A DNA stretch of 64,000 bases from VRUE01 sp963704545 (GTDB lineage: Bacteria > Actinomycetota > Thermoleophilia > Solirubrobacterales > 70-9): NCBI GenBank assembly GCA_963704545.1, contig OY969915.1:1612001-1676000 (forward strand), given 5' to 3'. The notes under the pieces were generated by a model. It was not told where the DNA came from and made no database searches. It was given only the letters and a program-made list of their open reading frames with translations. Position 1 is the first letter of the stretch. The number at the start of each line of letters is the position of its first letter. Shown piece after piece: positions 23,243-30,893 of this stretch. The position numbers and the translations under genes were made by a program.

Positions 23243-23336
23243 CCTCTCGAAACACCCAAGCTTCAAAGCTCCCGCCTCGAAGTGCCGTCCTGGCTTGGTC
23301 CCAAGCTTGGGGACCCTGACACCGGCTTCGCAGTCT

Positions 23337-23404
23337 GAGAGCCATTGGGGTCACTCCTCAGGAACTCCCGCGAAGCGGCCTGAGGAGTGACCCCAATGGC
23401 TCTC
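23337..23404 (-). repeat. Variable-arm hairpin, family C, copy 1
   Basis: Perfect 26-bp arms (23337-23362, 23379-23404) surround a 16-base loop that on the minus strand reads CCGCTTCGCGGGAGTT. The loop matches those at 37051-37069 and 37813-37831, while the arms are different. It lies at the 3' end of the gene at 23411. Confidence 0.82.
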
Positions 23405-23410
23405 CGGTGC

Positions 23411-24271
23411 CTAGCGATCCGGGGGGCGGTCGATGTGGGCCACCCGTTCGGCCCGCTGGCGCGCTTCGGCCACCGCCTCGCGGGTTGCGGCGATCGCCTC
23501 CTGCTGGGCCGCGGCGACGCCCTCGCTCGGCTTGCCGCCGACGACGTCGCGGAAGGCTTCCTTGAAACGGTCGGTCCGCCGGTCGGGCGGGAAGCGCTCT
23601 TCGGCCCGCGCCTGCTTGGCGGGTGCGCGCTCGCCGTAGCGCCGGCGTGCCCAGGGCGAGCCCGGCTTGCCAAGCCGCGAGGCGCCGTAGATCGCGACCG
23701 GGAGGACGAAGAAGCCGACCCAGCCGTGCATCAGCCGCTGCTTGGCGAAGCAGATCGCCACCATGGCGAAGACGAGCAGGGCGCCGGCGATGCTGGCGAT
23801 GATCTCGGTTGCCGAGCTGGTGTCGAAGTCAAACGGCGTGAAGCCGAGCAGGAGCAGGACCATGCCGGCGGCTGCGATCACGGTCGCGTCGATCGAGCTG
23901 CGCCCCTCCTCGGCCCAGTAGACGTCGTCGAGGTAGACCCAGAGCGCGAACTCGTCGATCGTGAGGCCGGCGCCGATGCCGAAGGCGAAGGCGCAGATCT
24001 CGATCCAGGGGCTGGCGCCGAGGGTGCTGAAGCCGAGCGTGCCGGCGACCATCATCGTCACGATCCCGAAGACGAGGTGGTGCAGGTGGACGCCGCTCTC
24101 GCTGACGACGCTGCCCGGCCACCACGGGACCCTGGGGCTCCGCATCAGCCGCGTGCTCATCCGGATGAAGGCGAAGGAGAGGATGAAGCCGGCGAGGACG
24201 AGGAAGAGGCCCTGCTCGTCGTGCTCGACGAGCTGGTCCCAGAAGTCGGTGAAGATCGAAGTGGTGATCAC
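23411..24271 (-). CDS. Integral membrane protein with coiled C-terminus
   Basis: 286 aa, family not named. About six membrane segments are seen: GLFLVLAGFILSFAFIRM, HLHHLVFGIVTMMVAGTLGF, ICAFAFGIGAGLTIDEFALW, a VIAAAGMVLLLLGF segment, IIASIAGALLVFAMVAICF and GFFVLPVAIYGA. The conserved HLHH and DEFALWVYLDDVYW look like a metal-binding or active region. A charged helical tail (QEAIAATREAVAEARQRAER) follows. GTG 24271 overlaps the stop of the upstream gene by four bases (GTGA), so the two are coupled in a leftward operon. Confidence 0.72.
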   Translation of the reverse strand: MITTSIFTDFWDQLVEHDEQGLFLVLAGFILSFAFIRMSTRLMRSPRVPWWPGSVVSESGVHLHHLVFGIVTMMVAGTLGFSTLGASPWIEICAFAFGIGAGLTIDEFALWVYLDDVYWAEEGRSSIDATVIAAAGMVLLLLGFTPFDFDTSSATEIIASIAGALLVFAMVAICFAKQRLMHGWVGFFVLPVAIYGASRLGKPGSPWARRRYGERAPAKQARAEERFPPDRRTDRFKEAFRDVVGGKPSEGVAAAQQEAIAATREAVAEARQRAERVAHIDRPPDR

Positions 24272-25011
24272 GGGCTGGGCTTCGAGTGTAGTTCCGCCGC
24301 GCCTCCCTTTTCGCGAATCCGGTCGACCGTGAGCAGGACGGCGGCGACCGCGTAAAAGGGGGTGAAGGCGATGTTGGAGAGCACGTCGGCGATCCACTCG
24401 CAGAGCAGTTCGCTGCCGAAGAGCTCGTGGGTGAGCTCGCTGGCGAGGTTGGTGAGGCCGTCGCCGACGATCTCGATCGGGACCATCACCGCGGCGACGA
24501 TCCAGAACCTGCCCCGGACCAGCTCGATGCTGCGGCGCAGGGCGGCGCGGATCCCATGGTGTTCGATCTCCACCACCGGCGCGGAGAGGCCTAGCCAGAC
24601 GAAGGCGAGGAATCCGGGGACGAGGAAGAAGACGAGCCCGAAGGCGACCAGGGCGCCGTAGATCAGGTCGATCGCGATCAGCGGCCCGTAGCTGACCATG
24701 CGGGCGGTCTCGCGCAGCGAAGGCGGCTCGCCGTCGTGGGGATGGGTGAGCGAGATCGCCACCGCGCCGGTGTAGAAGACCTCGCCGATCAGGCCGGTCG
24801 CGGCGAGCACCAGGGTCGCGGCGACGATCGCCAGCACCCCAAGGCTCGTGTCGAAGTCGAAGGAGCCGATGTCGGCTTCCAGGGCCAGTGCGTGGATCAG
24901 CCCCAGGGGTACGAAAACGATGACTGCAAGCAGCAGCAGCGACGGCGCCCACCTCAGGTAGGTGCGGCCGATCCGGACGTAGATCGAAGCCAGCTCGGCC
25001 CGGCGGCTCAC
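24268..25011 (-). CDS. YciC/DUF975-like multi-pass membrane protein
   Basis: 247 aa with about six transmembrane helices. It reads YVRIGRTYLRWAPSLLLLAVIVFVPLGLI, LIGEVFYTGAVAISLTH, IDLIYGALVAFGLVFFLVPGFLAFVWLGLSAPVVEIE, and RAALRRSIELVRGRFWIV. The LVPG....W.....P...E...G...AL.RS..L..G pattern is that of the DUF975/YciC and GDPD membrane-domain superfamily. Role unknown. It is the third gene of a leftward operon and overlaps the next gene by four bases. Confidence 0.75.
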   Translation of the reverse strand: MSRRAELASIYVRIGRTYLRWAPSLLLLAVIVFVPLGLIHALALEADIGSFDFDTSLGVLAIVAATLVLAATGLIGEVFYTGAVAISLTHPHDGEPPSLRETARMVSYGPLIAIDLIYGALVAFGLVFFLVPGFLAFVWLGLSAPVVEIEHHGIRAALRRSIELVRGRFWIVAAVMVPIEIVGDGLTNLASELTHELFGSELLCEWIADVLSNIAFTPFYAVAAVLLTVDRIREKGGAAELHSKPSP

Positions 25012-25012
25012 G

Positions 25013-25342
25013 TCAGCGGGGGCGGCGGCCGGAGGGCTTACGACCGCGTTGCTCCAGCTTCGACTGCGCCGACTCGCCGGCCGGCACCCGGCGCGGCTCG
25101 CGCAGTTCGGGGATCAGGATCTCTTCGGCGCAGCGGCGGTGCCAGTGGTGGTGTTCGGTGCCGCCGAGGCGGAAGACGTACTGGACGACGACGTGCTCGC
25201 TGCCGATCTCGATCTCGCCGTGGCAGGAGGGGCAGCGGTAGAGCTTGCGCGAGATGCCGCGGATCACCCAGGCCTCGTCACCCTCCTCGGTCAGGCCGCG
25301 CACGCTCCAGCGCTTGTCTGGCAACCCGGCGAGGTCCGCCAC
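25013..25342 (-). CDS. Small zinc-binding-type protein
   Basis: 109 aa. The core YRCPSCHGEIEIGSEHVVVQYVF...EHHHWHRRCAEEIL has a CxxC plus H/C pattern consistent with one zinc site. Small actinobacterial proteins with the same CPGC...PHVVAW...RRHWHKACW layout are known (often mislabelled ATP/GTP-binding). GTG 25342 has a GGAGG Shine-Dalgarno seven bases upstream. The basic tail ends KLEQRGRKPSGRRPR. It lies four bases downstream of the preceding gene and one base before the next. Confidence 0.7.
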   Translation of the reverse strand: MADLAGLPDKRWSVRGLTEEGDEAWVIRGISRKLYRCPSCHGEIEIGSEHVVVQYVFRLGGTEHHHWHRRCAEEILIPELREPRRVPAGESAQSKLEQRGRKPSGRRPR

Positions 25343-25346
25343 GGTG

Positions 25347-25742
25347 CTACCTCCGCGATAGCCAGGCGAAGCCCGCGGCCATGGCCAGGTTCGAGACCCC
25401 GGCGAGGCGCAGGCCAAGCTTCGCCCCGGGGCGGCTGACGGCCGCCGACTCCGCCCAGAGCGCGTCGGTGGCGATCTCGGTGCCGCGAAGCCAGGCCAGC
25501 GCCCACCAGTCGCGCTGCTCTCCGCGGCGAGCGGCCAGCGCGTGGGCCGCCGCAAAGGTGAGCCAGATCGGGCCGCAGCGGCGGAAGAGGTGTTCGGCAT
25601 CGGGCGAGGGATGCTCGTGTCCAAGCACCTTCAGGGTCGTCGCCGGGGCAAGGATCGCCGCGCTGCCGAGGGCAAGGTCGAAGGCGACCATGTTGCGGTT
25701 GGTGAGGCGCAGCGCCTGCTCGAGCGTCATCGCGGTACCCAT
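25347..25742 (-). CDS. Predicted membrane protein, first gene of leftward operon
   Basis: 131 aa, not recognised. Hydrophobic segments occur around MVAFDLALGSAAILAPATTL, GPIWLTFAAAHALAA, LAWLRGTEIATDALW and LAGVSNLAMAAGFAWL. ATG 25742 has a GGAGGG stretch upstream at long spacing; ATG 25730 is an alternative. Divergent from the RpiR-type regulator gene at 25807, leaving a 64-base shared promoter region. Confidence 0.65.
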   Translation of the reverse strand: MGTAMTLEQALRLTNRNMVAFDLALGSAAILAPATTLKVLGHEHPSPDAEHLFRRCGPIWLTFAAAHALAARRGEQRDWWALAWLRGTEIATDALWAESAAVSRPGAKLGLRLAGVSNLAMAAGFAWLSRR

Positions 25743-25806
25743 CCAACCAGATCCCTCCGATGCTCGGCGGGAAGGGAAAGCGTGCGGTCCGGCGAATCTG
25801 AGGCCC

Positions 25807-26664
25807 GTGACCAAGACCGCAACCAAATCAGCCGCACAGCTCAAGAGCCTCTCCGACTACATCCAGGAGCGCTTCGACGAGTTCTCCCGTTCCCAGAAAG
25901 ACGTCGCCCGCTACATCGTCGACCATCTCGACGAGGCGGCTTTCCTCACCGCCGAGGAGCTGGCCCGCAGGGCGAGCACCTCATCCTCGACCGTGGTGCG
26001 CTTCTCCCAGGCCCTCGGGTTCGAGGGGTATCCAGAGCTTCAGCAGGCGGCCATCGAGGAGTACCGGACGGCCGGAGCGGCGACGAACGGAGCGTCCAGC
26101 GCCGGCTCGCTCTTCTCCTTCGATCACTCCGAGCTGGAGGGGTCGCTGGGCGCCGACTACGCGAACCTCGAGGAAACGGCCCGCAAGCTGACCCGCGAGC
26201 AGGTCGACGGTGCGGTCGCGGCGTTGGCCGAAGCCCAGCGAGTGGTGATCGTCGGCGTCGACCAGATGGCCTTCTTCGCCAGCTACCTACGGCACACGCT
26301 CAGCCTGCTCGACATCAGGGCCGAAATCGTCGCCAGCACCGGTGGCGAGTCCCTGCAGCGGCTGGGGCGGATAGACGACGAGACCCTGGTCATCGTCCTC
26401 TCCTCCGGGCGGGCCCATCCTCTCCTGCTGCGTGCGATGAAGCTGGCTCTGCACCGCAACGCGCACACGCTGGCGATCTCCGACGCCTCGATGTCGGAGG
26501 TCGGAGAGAACGCCGAGCTGACGCTCTACTTCTCCTCCAACAGCCCCTCCTTCGCTCGATCCAACACGGCATTGATGGCGCTGGTCCAAGCTCTCGCCCA
26601 CGGCTTGTATGCGCGGGACGAAGACACCCACAAAGACCGCATCAGGGCCTACAAGCTCAAGTAG
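25807..26664 (+). CDS. RpiR/MurR-family transcriptional regulator (HTH-SIS)
   Basis: 285 aa. The N-terminal RpiR-type HTH (about 10-85) reads FDEFSRSQKDVARYIVDHLDEAAFLTAEELARRASTSSSTVVRFSQALGFEGYPELQ, a close family match. The SIS sugar-phosphate-binding domain covers about 125-270 (VVIVGVDQMAFFASYLRHTLSLLD, IVLSSGRAHPLLLRAMKLAL). The effector is probably a phosphosugar, but none is shown. GTG 25807 follows a GAATCT box by seven bases. The structured 200-base region and pdxS lie downstream. Control of pdxST by this gene is possible but unsupported beyond position. Confidence 0.86.
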   Translation: MTKTATKSAAQLKSLSDYIQERFDEFSRSQKDVARYIVDHLDEAAFLTAEELARRASTSSSTVVRFSQALGFEGYPELQQAAIEEYRTAGAATNGASSAGSLFSFDHSELEGSLGADYANLEETARKLTREQVDGAVAALAEAQRVVIVGVDQMAFFASYLRHTLSLLDIRAEIVASTGGESLQRLGRIDDETLVIVLSSGRAHPLLLRAMKLALHRNAHTLAISDASMSEVGENAELTLYFSSNSPSFARSNTALMALVQALAHGLYARDEDTHKDRIRAYKLK

Positions 26665-26692
26665 CGAAGGCGCCCCACCAGTTTTTGGCGCG

Positions 26693-26895
26693 GCGGGTCC
26701 TGTCACGGATTTGGTGCCACCAGCCCTGCGGTAGCTAAAGCTTCCTCGGGCTGGTCCCCCAAATCCGCACCACCCCCCGCGAGAAGCGGGGCTCGGTGAC
26801 GCTCCTCCCGCGGGTGGCGCTGTAGGGGGAACCGCCCCTGAGGACGCTTTAGCGACCGGAAGGGGCGGTGGGTCCCCTGCAGCGACAGGACCCGC
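26693..26895. other. Large multibranched structured region upstream of pdxS
   Basis: A perfect 12-bp closing stem (GCGGGTCCTGTC 26693-26704 with 26884-26895) encloses three branches. Branch 1: CGGATTTGG (26706-26714) with 26759-26767, then ACCAGCCC (26719-26726) with 26748-26755. Branch 2: CCACCC/GGGTGG around CCCCGC GAGAA GCGGGG (26775-26791). Branch 3: ACCGCCCC (26831-26838) with GGGGCGGT (26862-26869). The nested order suggests an RNA. It lies upstream of the pdxS -10 box, so it is not a pdxS leader; it may be an rpiR 3' UTR, an independent small RNA or a repeat-type element. The rest of the gap holds only the pdxS promoter. Confidence 0.6.
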
Positions 26896-26921
26896 GGGCC
26901 AAGGTCGCCAGCCCAGGCACG

Positions 26922-26927
26922 TAATAT
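26922..26927 (+). promoter_or_regulatory. -10 box, leaderless pdxS
   Basis: TAATAT ends seven bases before ATG 26935, choosing it over the ATG at 26926 that lies within the box. Confidence 0.6.
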
Positions 26928-26934
26928 GCGGATT

Positions 26935-27825
26935 ATGGCTGCCGAAAGAGCTACGTTTCGCTTGAAGACGGGTCTTGCCGAGATGCTCAAGGGCGGGGTG
27001 ATCATGGACGTGGTCACGCCTGAGCAGGCACGGATCGCGGAGGACGCCGGTGCTTGTGCCGTGATGGCGCTGGAGCGGGTTCCCGCCGATATTCGTAGAG
27101 ACGGCGGGGTCGCCCGGATGTCGGATCCGGCGATGATCAAGGGGATCCAGGAGGCGGTGACGATCCCGGTCATGGCCAAGGCGCGGATCGGTCATTTCGC
27201 CGAGGCACAGGTTCTGCAGGCGCTCGAGGTCGACTACATCGACGAGTCGGAGGTCCTGACCCCGGCCGACGAGCGCCACCACATCGACAAGCTCGCCTTC
27301 GAGGTTCCCTTCGTCTGCGGCGCGACCAACCTCGGCGAGGCTCTTCGCCGGATCGGCGAGGGTGCGGCGATGATCCGCTCCAAGGGCGAGGCCGGCACCG
27401 GCAACGTGGTCGAGGCCGTGCGCCACATGCGCGAGATCGTCGCCGGGATCAAGCGGCTCGCCCAGCTCGGCCCGGAGGAGCTGGCCGGGGCCGCCAAGGA
27501 GCACCAGGCGCCGCTCGAAGTCGTCCACGAGGTCGCCGCGAAGGGCAGCCTCCCGGTACCCCTCTTTTGCGCCGGCGGCATCGCCACACCCGCCGACGCC
27601 GCGCTGATGATGCAGCTCGGCGCCGAAGGCAACTTCGTCGGTTCGGGGATCTTCAAGAGCGAGGACCCCGAGCGACGCGCCAGGGCGATCGTCGAGGCGA
27701 CCACGCACTTCGACGACCCCGAGCGGGTTGCGGCTGCCTCGATCGGGCTTGGAGGCGCGATGCCCGGGCTCAAGATCGCCGAGTTGGCGGCGGCCGACGC
27801 GCTTCTGCAGGACCGCGGTGCCTGA
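26935..27825 (+). CDS. pdxS: Pyridoxal 5'-phosphate synthase lyase subunit PdxS
   Basis: 296 aa (beta/alpha)8 barrel that makes PLP from ribulose/ribose 5-phosphate, glyceraldehyde 3-phosphate and ammonia, in a dodecamer with PdxT. Family blocks are GLAEMLKGGVIMDVVTPEQARIAEDAGACAVMALERVPADIR, IPVMAKARIGHFAEAQVL (catalytic lysine), IDESEVLTPADE, FVCGATNLGEALRRI and the phosphate-binding GAEGNFVGSGIFKSEDP. Length is normal. The start follows a leaderless promoter. pdxT overlaps its stop by eight bases, so subunits are made together. It supplies the cofactor used by PLP enzymes such as the threonine synthase here. Confidence 0.97.
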   Translation: MAAERATFRLKTGLAEMLKGGVIMDVVTPEQARIAEDAGACAVMALERVPADIRRDGGVARMSDPAMIKGIQEAVTIPVMAKARIGHFAEAQVLQALEVDYIDESEVLTPADERHHIDKLAFEVPFVCGATNLGEALRRIGEGAAMIRSKGEAGTGNVVEAVRHMREIVAGIKRLAQLGPEELAGAAKEHQAPLEVVHEVAAKGSLPVPLFCAGGIATPADAALMMQLGAEGNFVGSGIFKSEDPERRARAIVEATTHFDDPERVAAASIGLGGAMPGLKIAELAAADALLQDRGA

Positions 27826-28417
27826 CCTGCGCATCGGCGTCCTCGCGATCCAGGGGGGCTTCGAAGCGCACGAGCGCGTGCTTTGGAAGCTGGGCGCCGA
27901 GGTGACGGGCGTCAGGGCCCCCGCCGACCTAGATGGGCTGGACGGGCTGGTGATCCCGGGTGGCGAGAGCACGACCATCTCCAAGGGGATCGAGTCGGCC
28001 GGCCTGGTCGAGCCGATCCGGGCGCACCGGGAAGCCGGGAGGACGGTGTTCGGCACCTGCGCCGGGATGATCGTCTGCGACGACGAGCACCTCGGCCTGA
28101 TCGACGCGACCGCTGCGCGAAACGCCTTCGGGCGTCAGCTGCAGAGCTTCGAGGCGGACGTCGAGCTCACCGGGATCGGCGACGAGCCGCTGCGCGCGGT
28201 CTTCATCCGCGCCCCCTGGGTCGATCGCTGCGGACCCGGTGTCGAGGTACTCGCCACATACGAGGGCCACCCCGTGGCGATCCGCGAAGGCGGCGTGCTC
28301 GCCTGTGCGTTCCACCCCGAGCTGACCGAGGATCCGCGCCTTCATGCATTGTTCATGGCGATGACGACGAGCCTGGTGAGCGCGGAGAGAGCGAGCGAGA
28401 CTTCCGGTGGTTATTAG
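27818..28417 (+). CDS. pdxT: PLP synthase glutaminase subunit PdxT
   Basis: 199 aa class I glutaminase-like subunit that supplies ammonia to PdxS. It contains RIGVLAIQGGFEAHERVL, LVIPGGESTTISKGI, the nucleophile Cys in VFGTCAGMIV, and CAFHPELTEDPRLH with the catalytic His/Glu pair. GTG 27818 overlaps the pdxS stop by eight bases. The C-terminal ~15 residues (SAERASETSGGY) extend beyond the usual domain end. Confidence 0.95.
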   Translation: MPDLRIGVLAIQGGFEAHERVLWKLGAEVTGVRAPADLDGLDGLVIPGGESTTISKGIESAGLVEPIRAHREAGRTVFGTCAGMIVCDDEHLGLIDATAARNAFGRQLQSFEADVELTGIGDEPLRAVFIRAPWVDRCGPGVEVLATYEGHPVAIREGGVLACAFHPELTEDPRLHALFMAMTTSLVSAERASETSGGY

Positions 28418-28469
28418 CGCGAGCGAAAGAAGCGTGAACAGTGGTGTTTGAGCGAGAGGAGACAGCGCG

Positions 28470-29573
28470 GTGAGGGATTCGAGGGCGGAGAACCTGGCGA
28501 AGATCCTGGTCGGGTACTCGACCAGGGTGGCCGAGGGCGAGGTGGTCTCGATCGACGGCGAGGTCGGCGCCGAGCCGCTCTTGCGCGCTGTCTACGAGGA
28601 GGTGCTGAAGGTAGGCGCCCACCCGATCCTCAACGTCTCCCTCGACGGCCTGACCTCCGTCTACTACAAGCACGCCAGCGACGCGCAGCTCGAGTGGATC
28701 TCACCGGTGACGGAGTGGATGGCGGAGAAGGCCGACGTGCGCATCGCGATCGGCGCCAGCGCCAACACGCGCGAACTCTCCGCCGTGCCGCCGGAGCGCC
28801 AGACCCGCCGACAGACCGCCGTCGGCGACCTGCTGGCGAAGATGATGGACCGTAGCGCGGCGGGCGATTTCCGCTGGTGCTACACGCTCTACCCGACCAA
28901 CGCCTACGCCTCGGAGGCAGAGATGAGCCTCGGGGACTACGAGGACTTCTACTTCGGCGCCTGCCTTGCCGACGATCCCGATCCGCTGACCGCTTGGGCG
29001 CGCGCCTCGAAGGAGTGCGAACGGCTGGCCGAGTGGATCGAGGGCCACGAGGAGGTGCGGGTCACCGCGCCGGGGACCGACATCAAGCTGGGCATCGCCG
29101 GGCGCAAGTTCATTCCCTGCGTCGGCGATCACAACATGCCCGACGGCGAGTTCTTCACCGGCCCGGTCGAGGACTCGGCCGAGGGCGAGGTGACCTTTCA
29201 CCTGCCTGCGGTGATCGGCGGCCGCGAGGTCTCGGGAGTGCGTTTGCGCTTCGAGTCCGGGAAGGTCGTCGACGCCAGCGCGGAGAGGGGCGAGGAGTTC
29301 CTGATCGAGCTGCTCGACACCGACGAGGGTGCCCGCCGTCTCGGCGAGCTCGGTATCGGCACCAACTACGCGATCGACCGCGGCACGCTCGAGGTCCTGC
29401 TCGACGAGAAGATCGGCGGCACCGTGCACATGGCGGTCGGCCGCAGCTACCCCGAGTCCGGCGGGGTCAACGAGTCCGCCGTCCACACCGACCTGGTCTG
29501 CGACCTCCGCCTCGGCGGCAAGCTCGAAGTGGACGGCGTCGTGATGCAGGAAAACGGCAAGTTCGTCGTCTGA
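28470..29573 (+). CDS. M29-family aminopeptidase (AmpS/AmpT-like)
   Basis: 367 aa metallo-aminopeptidase. It matches the family through ENLAKILVGYSTRVAEGEVVSIDG, VGDHNMPDGEFFTGPVEDSAEG (metal-binding H/D and E), RFESGKVVDASAERGEEFL, ELGIGTNYAID and GTVHMAVGRSYPESGGVNESAVHTDLVCDL (metal ligands E, H, Y, H, D). It is cytoplasmic and removes N-terminal residues from peptides. GTG 28470 has a GAGAGGAG Shine-Dalgarno. It is separate from pdxT by about 50 bases. Confidence 0.92.
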   Translation: MRDSRAENLAKILVGYSTRVAEGEVVSIDGEVGAEPLLRAVYEEVLKVGAHPILNVSLDGLTSVYYKHASDAQLEWISPVTEWMAEKADVRIAIGASANTRELSAVPPERQTRRQTAVGDLLAKMMDRSAAGDFRWCYTLYPTNAYASEAEMSLGDYEDFYFGACLADDPDPLTAWARASKECERLAEWIEGHEEVRVTAPGTDIKLGIAGRKFIPCVGDHNMPDGEFFTGPVEDSAEGEVTFHLPAVIGGREVSGVRLRFESGKVVDASAERGEEFLIELLDTDEGARRLGELGIGTNYAIDRGTLEVLLDEKIGGTVHMAVGRSYPESGGVNESAVHTDLVCDLRLGGKLEVDGVVMQENGKFVV

Positions 29574-29576
29574 GGA

Positions 29577-30011
29577 CTACTGGTTCGGCAGCGGCGATCC
29601 GGCGAGCAGGAAGAACCAGAGGGTCAGGGTCAGCGCGGCGAGGATGACGGAGCCCATCAGGACGGCCTCGACCACGGTGGTCGCGCCGGCCCGCGGTGAG
29701 CTGTCGCGCATGCTTTTCAGCCAGGGGGCACGCATTGGCGCGAGCCGGTTGGTGCCCGTGATCTGGATGTAGAGGCGGTTGAGCCGGCCGATCAGCCAGG
29801 CGATCAGCAGCACGGAGACGATGATCCCGGCGGCGACGACGAAGTAGGGGCCGGTGCTCGGGAACTGCGTGTGGGAGACCTTGGACCCGATGTAGATCCA
29901 GGTCAGCGGGATCGCGGTCCAGATCGAGAGGGCGGCGAGCAGCATCGCGACGAAGACGACGCTGGCGACCAGTCCTTTGACCGGCCTGAGGCTGTGCGAT
30001 TCGGTGGTCAT
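29577..30011 (-). CDS. Predicted membrane protein
   Basis: 144 aa, not recognised. Three likely transmembrane helices: LVASVVFVAMLLAALSIWTAIPLTWIYI, YFVVAAGIIVSVLLIAWLIG and VLMGSVILAALTLTLWFFLLAG. A cytoplasmic loop of about 45 residues lies before the last helix. It converges on the M29 peptidase gene and is divergent from yebC, with overlapping -10 boxes between them. Confidence 0.7.
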   Translation of the reverse strand: MTTESHSLRPVKGLVASVVFVAMLLAALSIWTAIPLTWIYIGSKVSHTQFPSTGPYFVVAAGIIVSVLLIAWLIGRLNRLYIQITGTNRLAPMRAPWLKSMRDSSPRAGATTVVEAVLMGSVILAALTLTLWFFLLAGSPLPNQ

Positions 30012-30016
30012 GCCCG

Positions 30017-30027
30017 ATTCATAGAAT
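30017..30027. promoter_or_regulatory. Overlapping divergent -10 boxes (membrane gene / yebC)
   Basis: ATTCATAGAAT contains TAGAAT on the plus strand (30022-30027), seven bases before ATG 30035 of yebC. On the minus strand it contains TATGAA (30023-30018), six bases before ATG 30011. The two promoters cannot be occupied at the same time. Confidence 0.5.
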
Positions 30028-30034
30028 GGCAGCT

Positions 30035-30787
30035 ATGTCCGGACACTCGAAGTGGTCCTCGATCAAGCACAAGAAGGGGGCTGCGGACGCAAAACGCGGC
30101 AAGCTCTTCACCAAGCTGGCGCGGGCGATCACCGTCGCGGCACGCGACGGCGGCAGCGATCCCGACGGCAACCCGGCACTGGCGACCGCGGTCCAGAAGG
30201 CCCGCGAAGCCTCGATGCCGAAGGACAACATCCAGCGCGCGATCGACCGCGGCAGCGGTATCGGCACTGACGCCGCTGCGATCGAGAGCATCCTCTTCGA
30301 GGGCTACGGCCCGGGCGGCGCCGCGATCCTGGTCGAGGCGCTGACCGACAACCGCAACCGCGCCAGCGCCGACGTCCGCCATGCCTTCACAAAGCACCAC
30401 GGCAGCCTCGGCGAGCCCGGCTCGGTCGCCTGGATCTTCGAGAAACGCGGCGTGGTCGCGGTCGACGCCGGTCGCTACGGCGAAGAGGACCTGATCGTCG
30501 CCATCGACGCCGGTGCCGAGGACGTGCGCGAGGACGGCGACCGGCTGCGGGTCGTCTGTGAGCCGAGCGACCTCGGCGCGGTGCGCGAGGCGCTCGAGTC
30601 CGCCGGGGTCGAGATCGCCTCGGCAGACGTCGCGATGGAGCCGAAGAGCACCGTCACGGTCAAGGGCACCGATGCGGAATGGTTGCTGCGCCTCGTCGAC
30701 ACGCTCGAGGAGCACGACGACGTCAACGAGGTTCACGCCAACTTCGACGTGCCCGAGGAGATCATCGAGAAGCTGGCCGCGGCATAA
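30035..30787 (+). CDS. yebC: YebC/PmpR-family protein
   Basis: 250 aa. The N-terminus SGHSKWSSIKHKKGAADAKRGKLFTKLARAI is diagnostic. Further blocks are RASMPKDNIQRAIDRG-like (EASMPKDNIQRAIDRGSG), EGYGPGGAAILVEALTDNRNRASADVRHAFTKH and GSVAWIFEKRG. Members act as transcription factors or, as TACO1/YebC, as translation activators at proline-rich stretches. It lies directly upstream of ruvC, a common arrangement. I use ATG 30035 because the upstream in-frame ATG lies inside the -10 box. Confidence 0.95.
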   Translation: MSGHSKWSSIKHKKGAADAKRGKLFTKLARAITVAARDGGSDPDGNPALATAVQKAREASMPKDNIQRAIDRGSGIGTDAAAIESILFEGYGPGGAAILVEALTDNRNRASADVRHAFTKHHGSLGEPGSVAWIFEKRGVVAVDAGRYGEEDLIVAIDAGAEDVREDGDRLRVVCEPSDLGAVREALESAGVEIASADVAMEPKSTVTVKGTDAEWLLRLVDTLEEHDDVNEVHANFDVPEEIIEKLAAA

Positions 30788-30794
30788 AGCACAG

Positions 30795-30837
30795 GTGCAA
30801 CGTTTTGTGGCGCCCGCAGAGCCGTAAAACGTTGCAC
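30795..30837. repeat. Inverted repeat between yebC and ruvC
   Basis: GTGCAACGTTTT (30795-30806) pairs perfectly with AAAACGTTGCAC (30826-30837) around a 19-base loop. The arms carry T/A runs, so it could end yebC transcription, but the U-tract is inside the stem rather than after it. Confidence 0.6.
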
Positions 30838-30879
30838 ATCGTCCAGCGTGGCCTTCGGGAAGGCATCCGGGGCTCCTCC

Positions 30880-30885
30880 CAGAAT
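30880..30885 (+). promoter_or_regulatory. -10-like box before ruvC
   Basis: CAGAAT lies eight bases before ATG 30894. No Shine-Dalgarno is visible. Confidence 0.3.
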
Positions 30886-30893
30886 CACTCCCC

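Noticed and set aside
24736..25806. Long N-terminal extension in frame with the RpiR-type regulator
   Set aside because: It overlaps the opposite-strand operon, has low-complexity Arg/Pro/Ala sequence, and family homology begins at GTG 25807.
26693..26895. SRP RNA, RNase P RNA or tmRNA
   Set aside because: The GGAA-type SRP tip, RNase P conserved regions and tmRNA tRNA-like end with reading frame are all missing.
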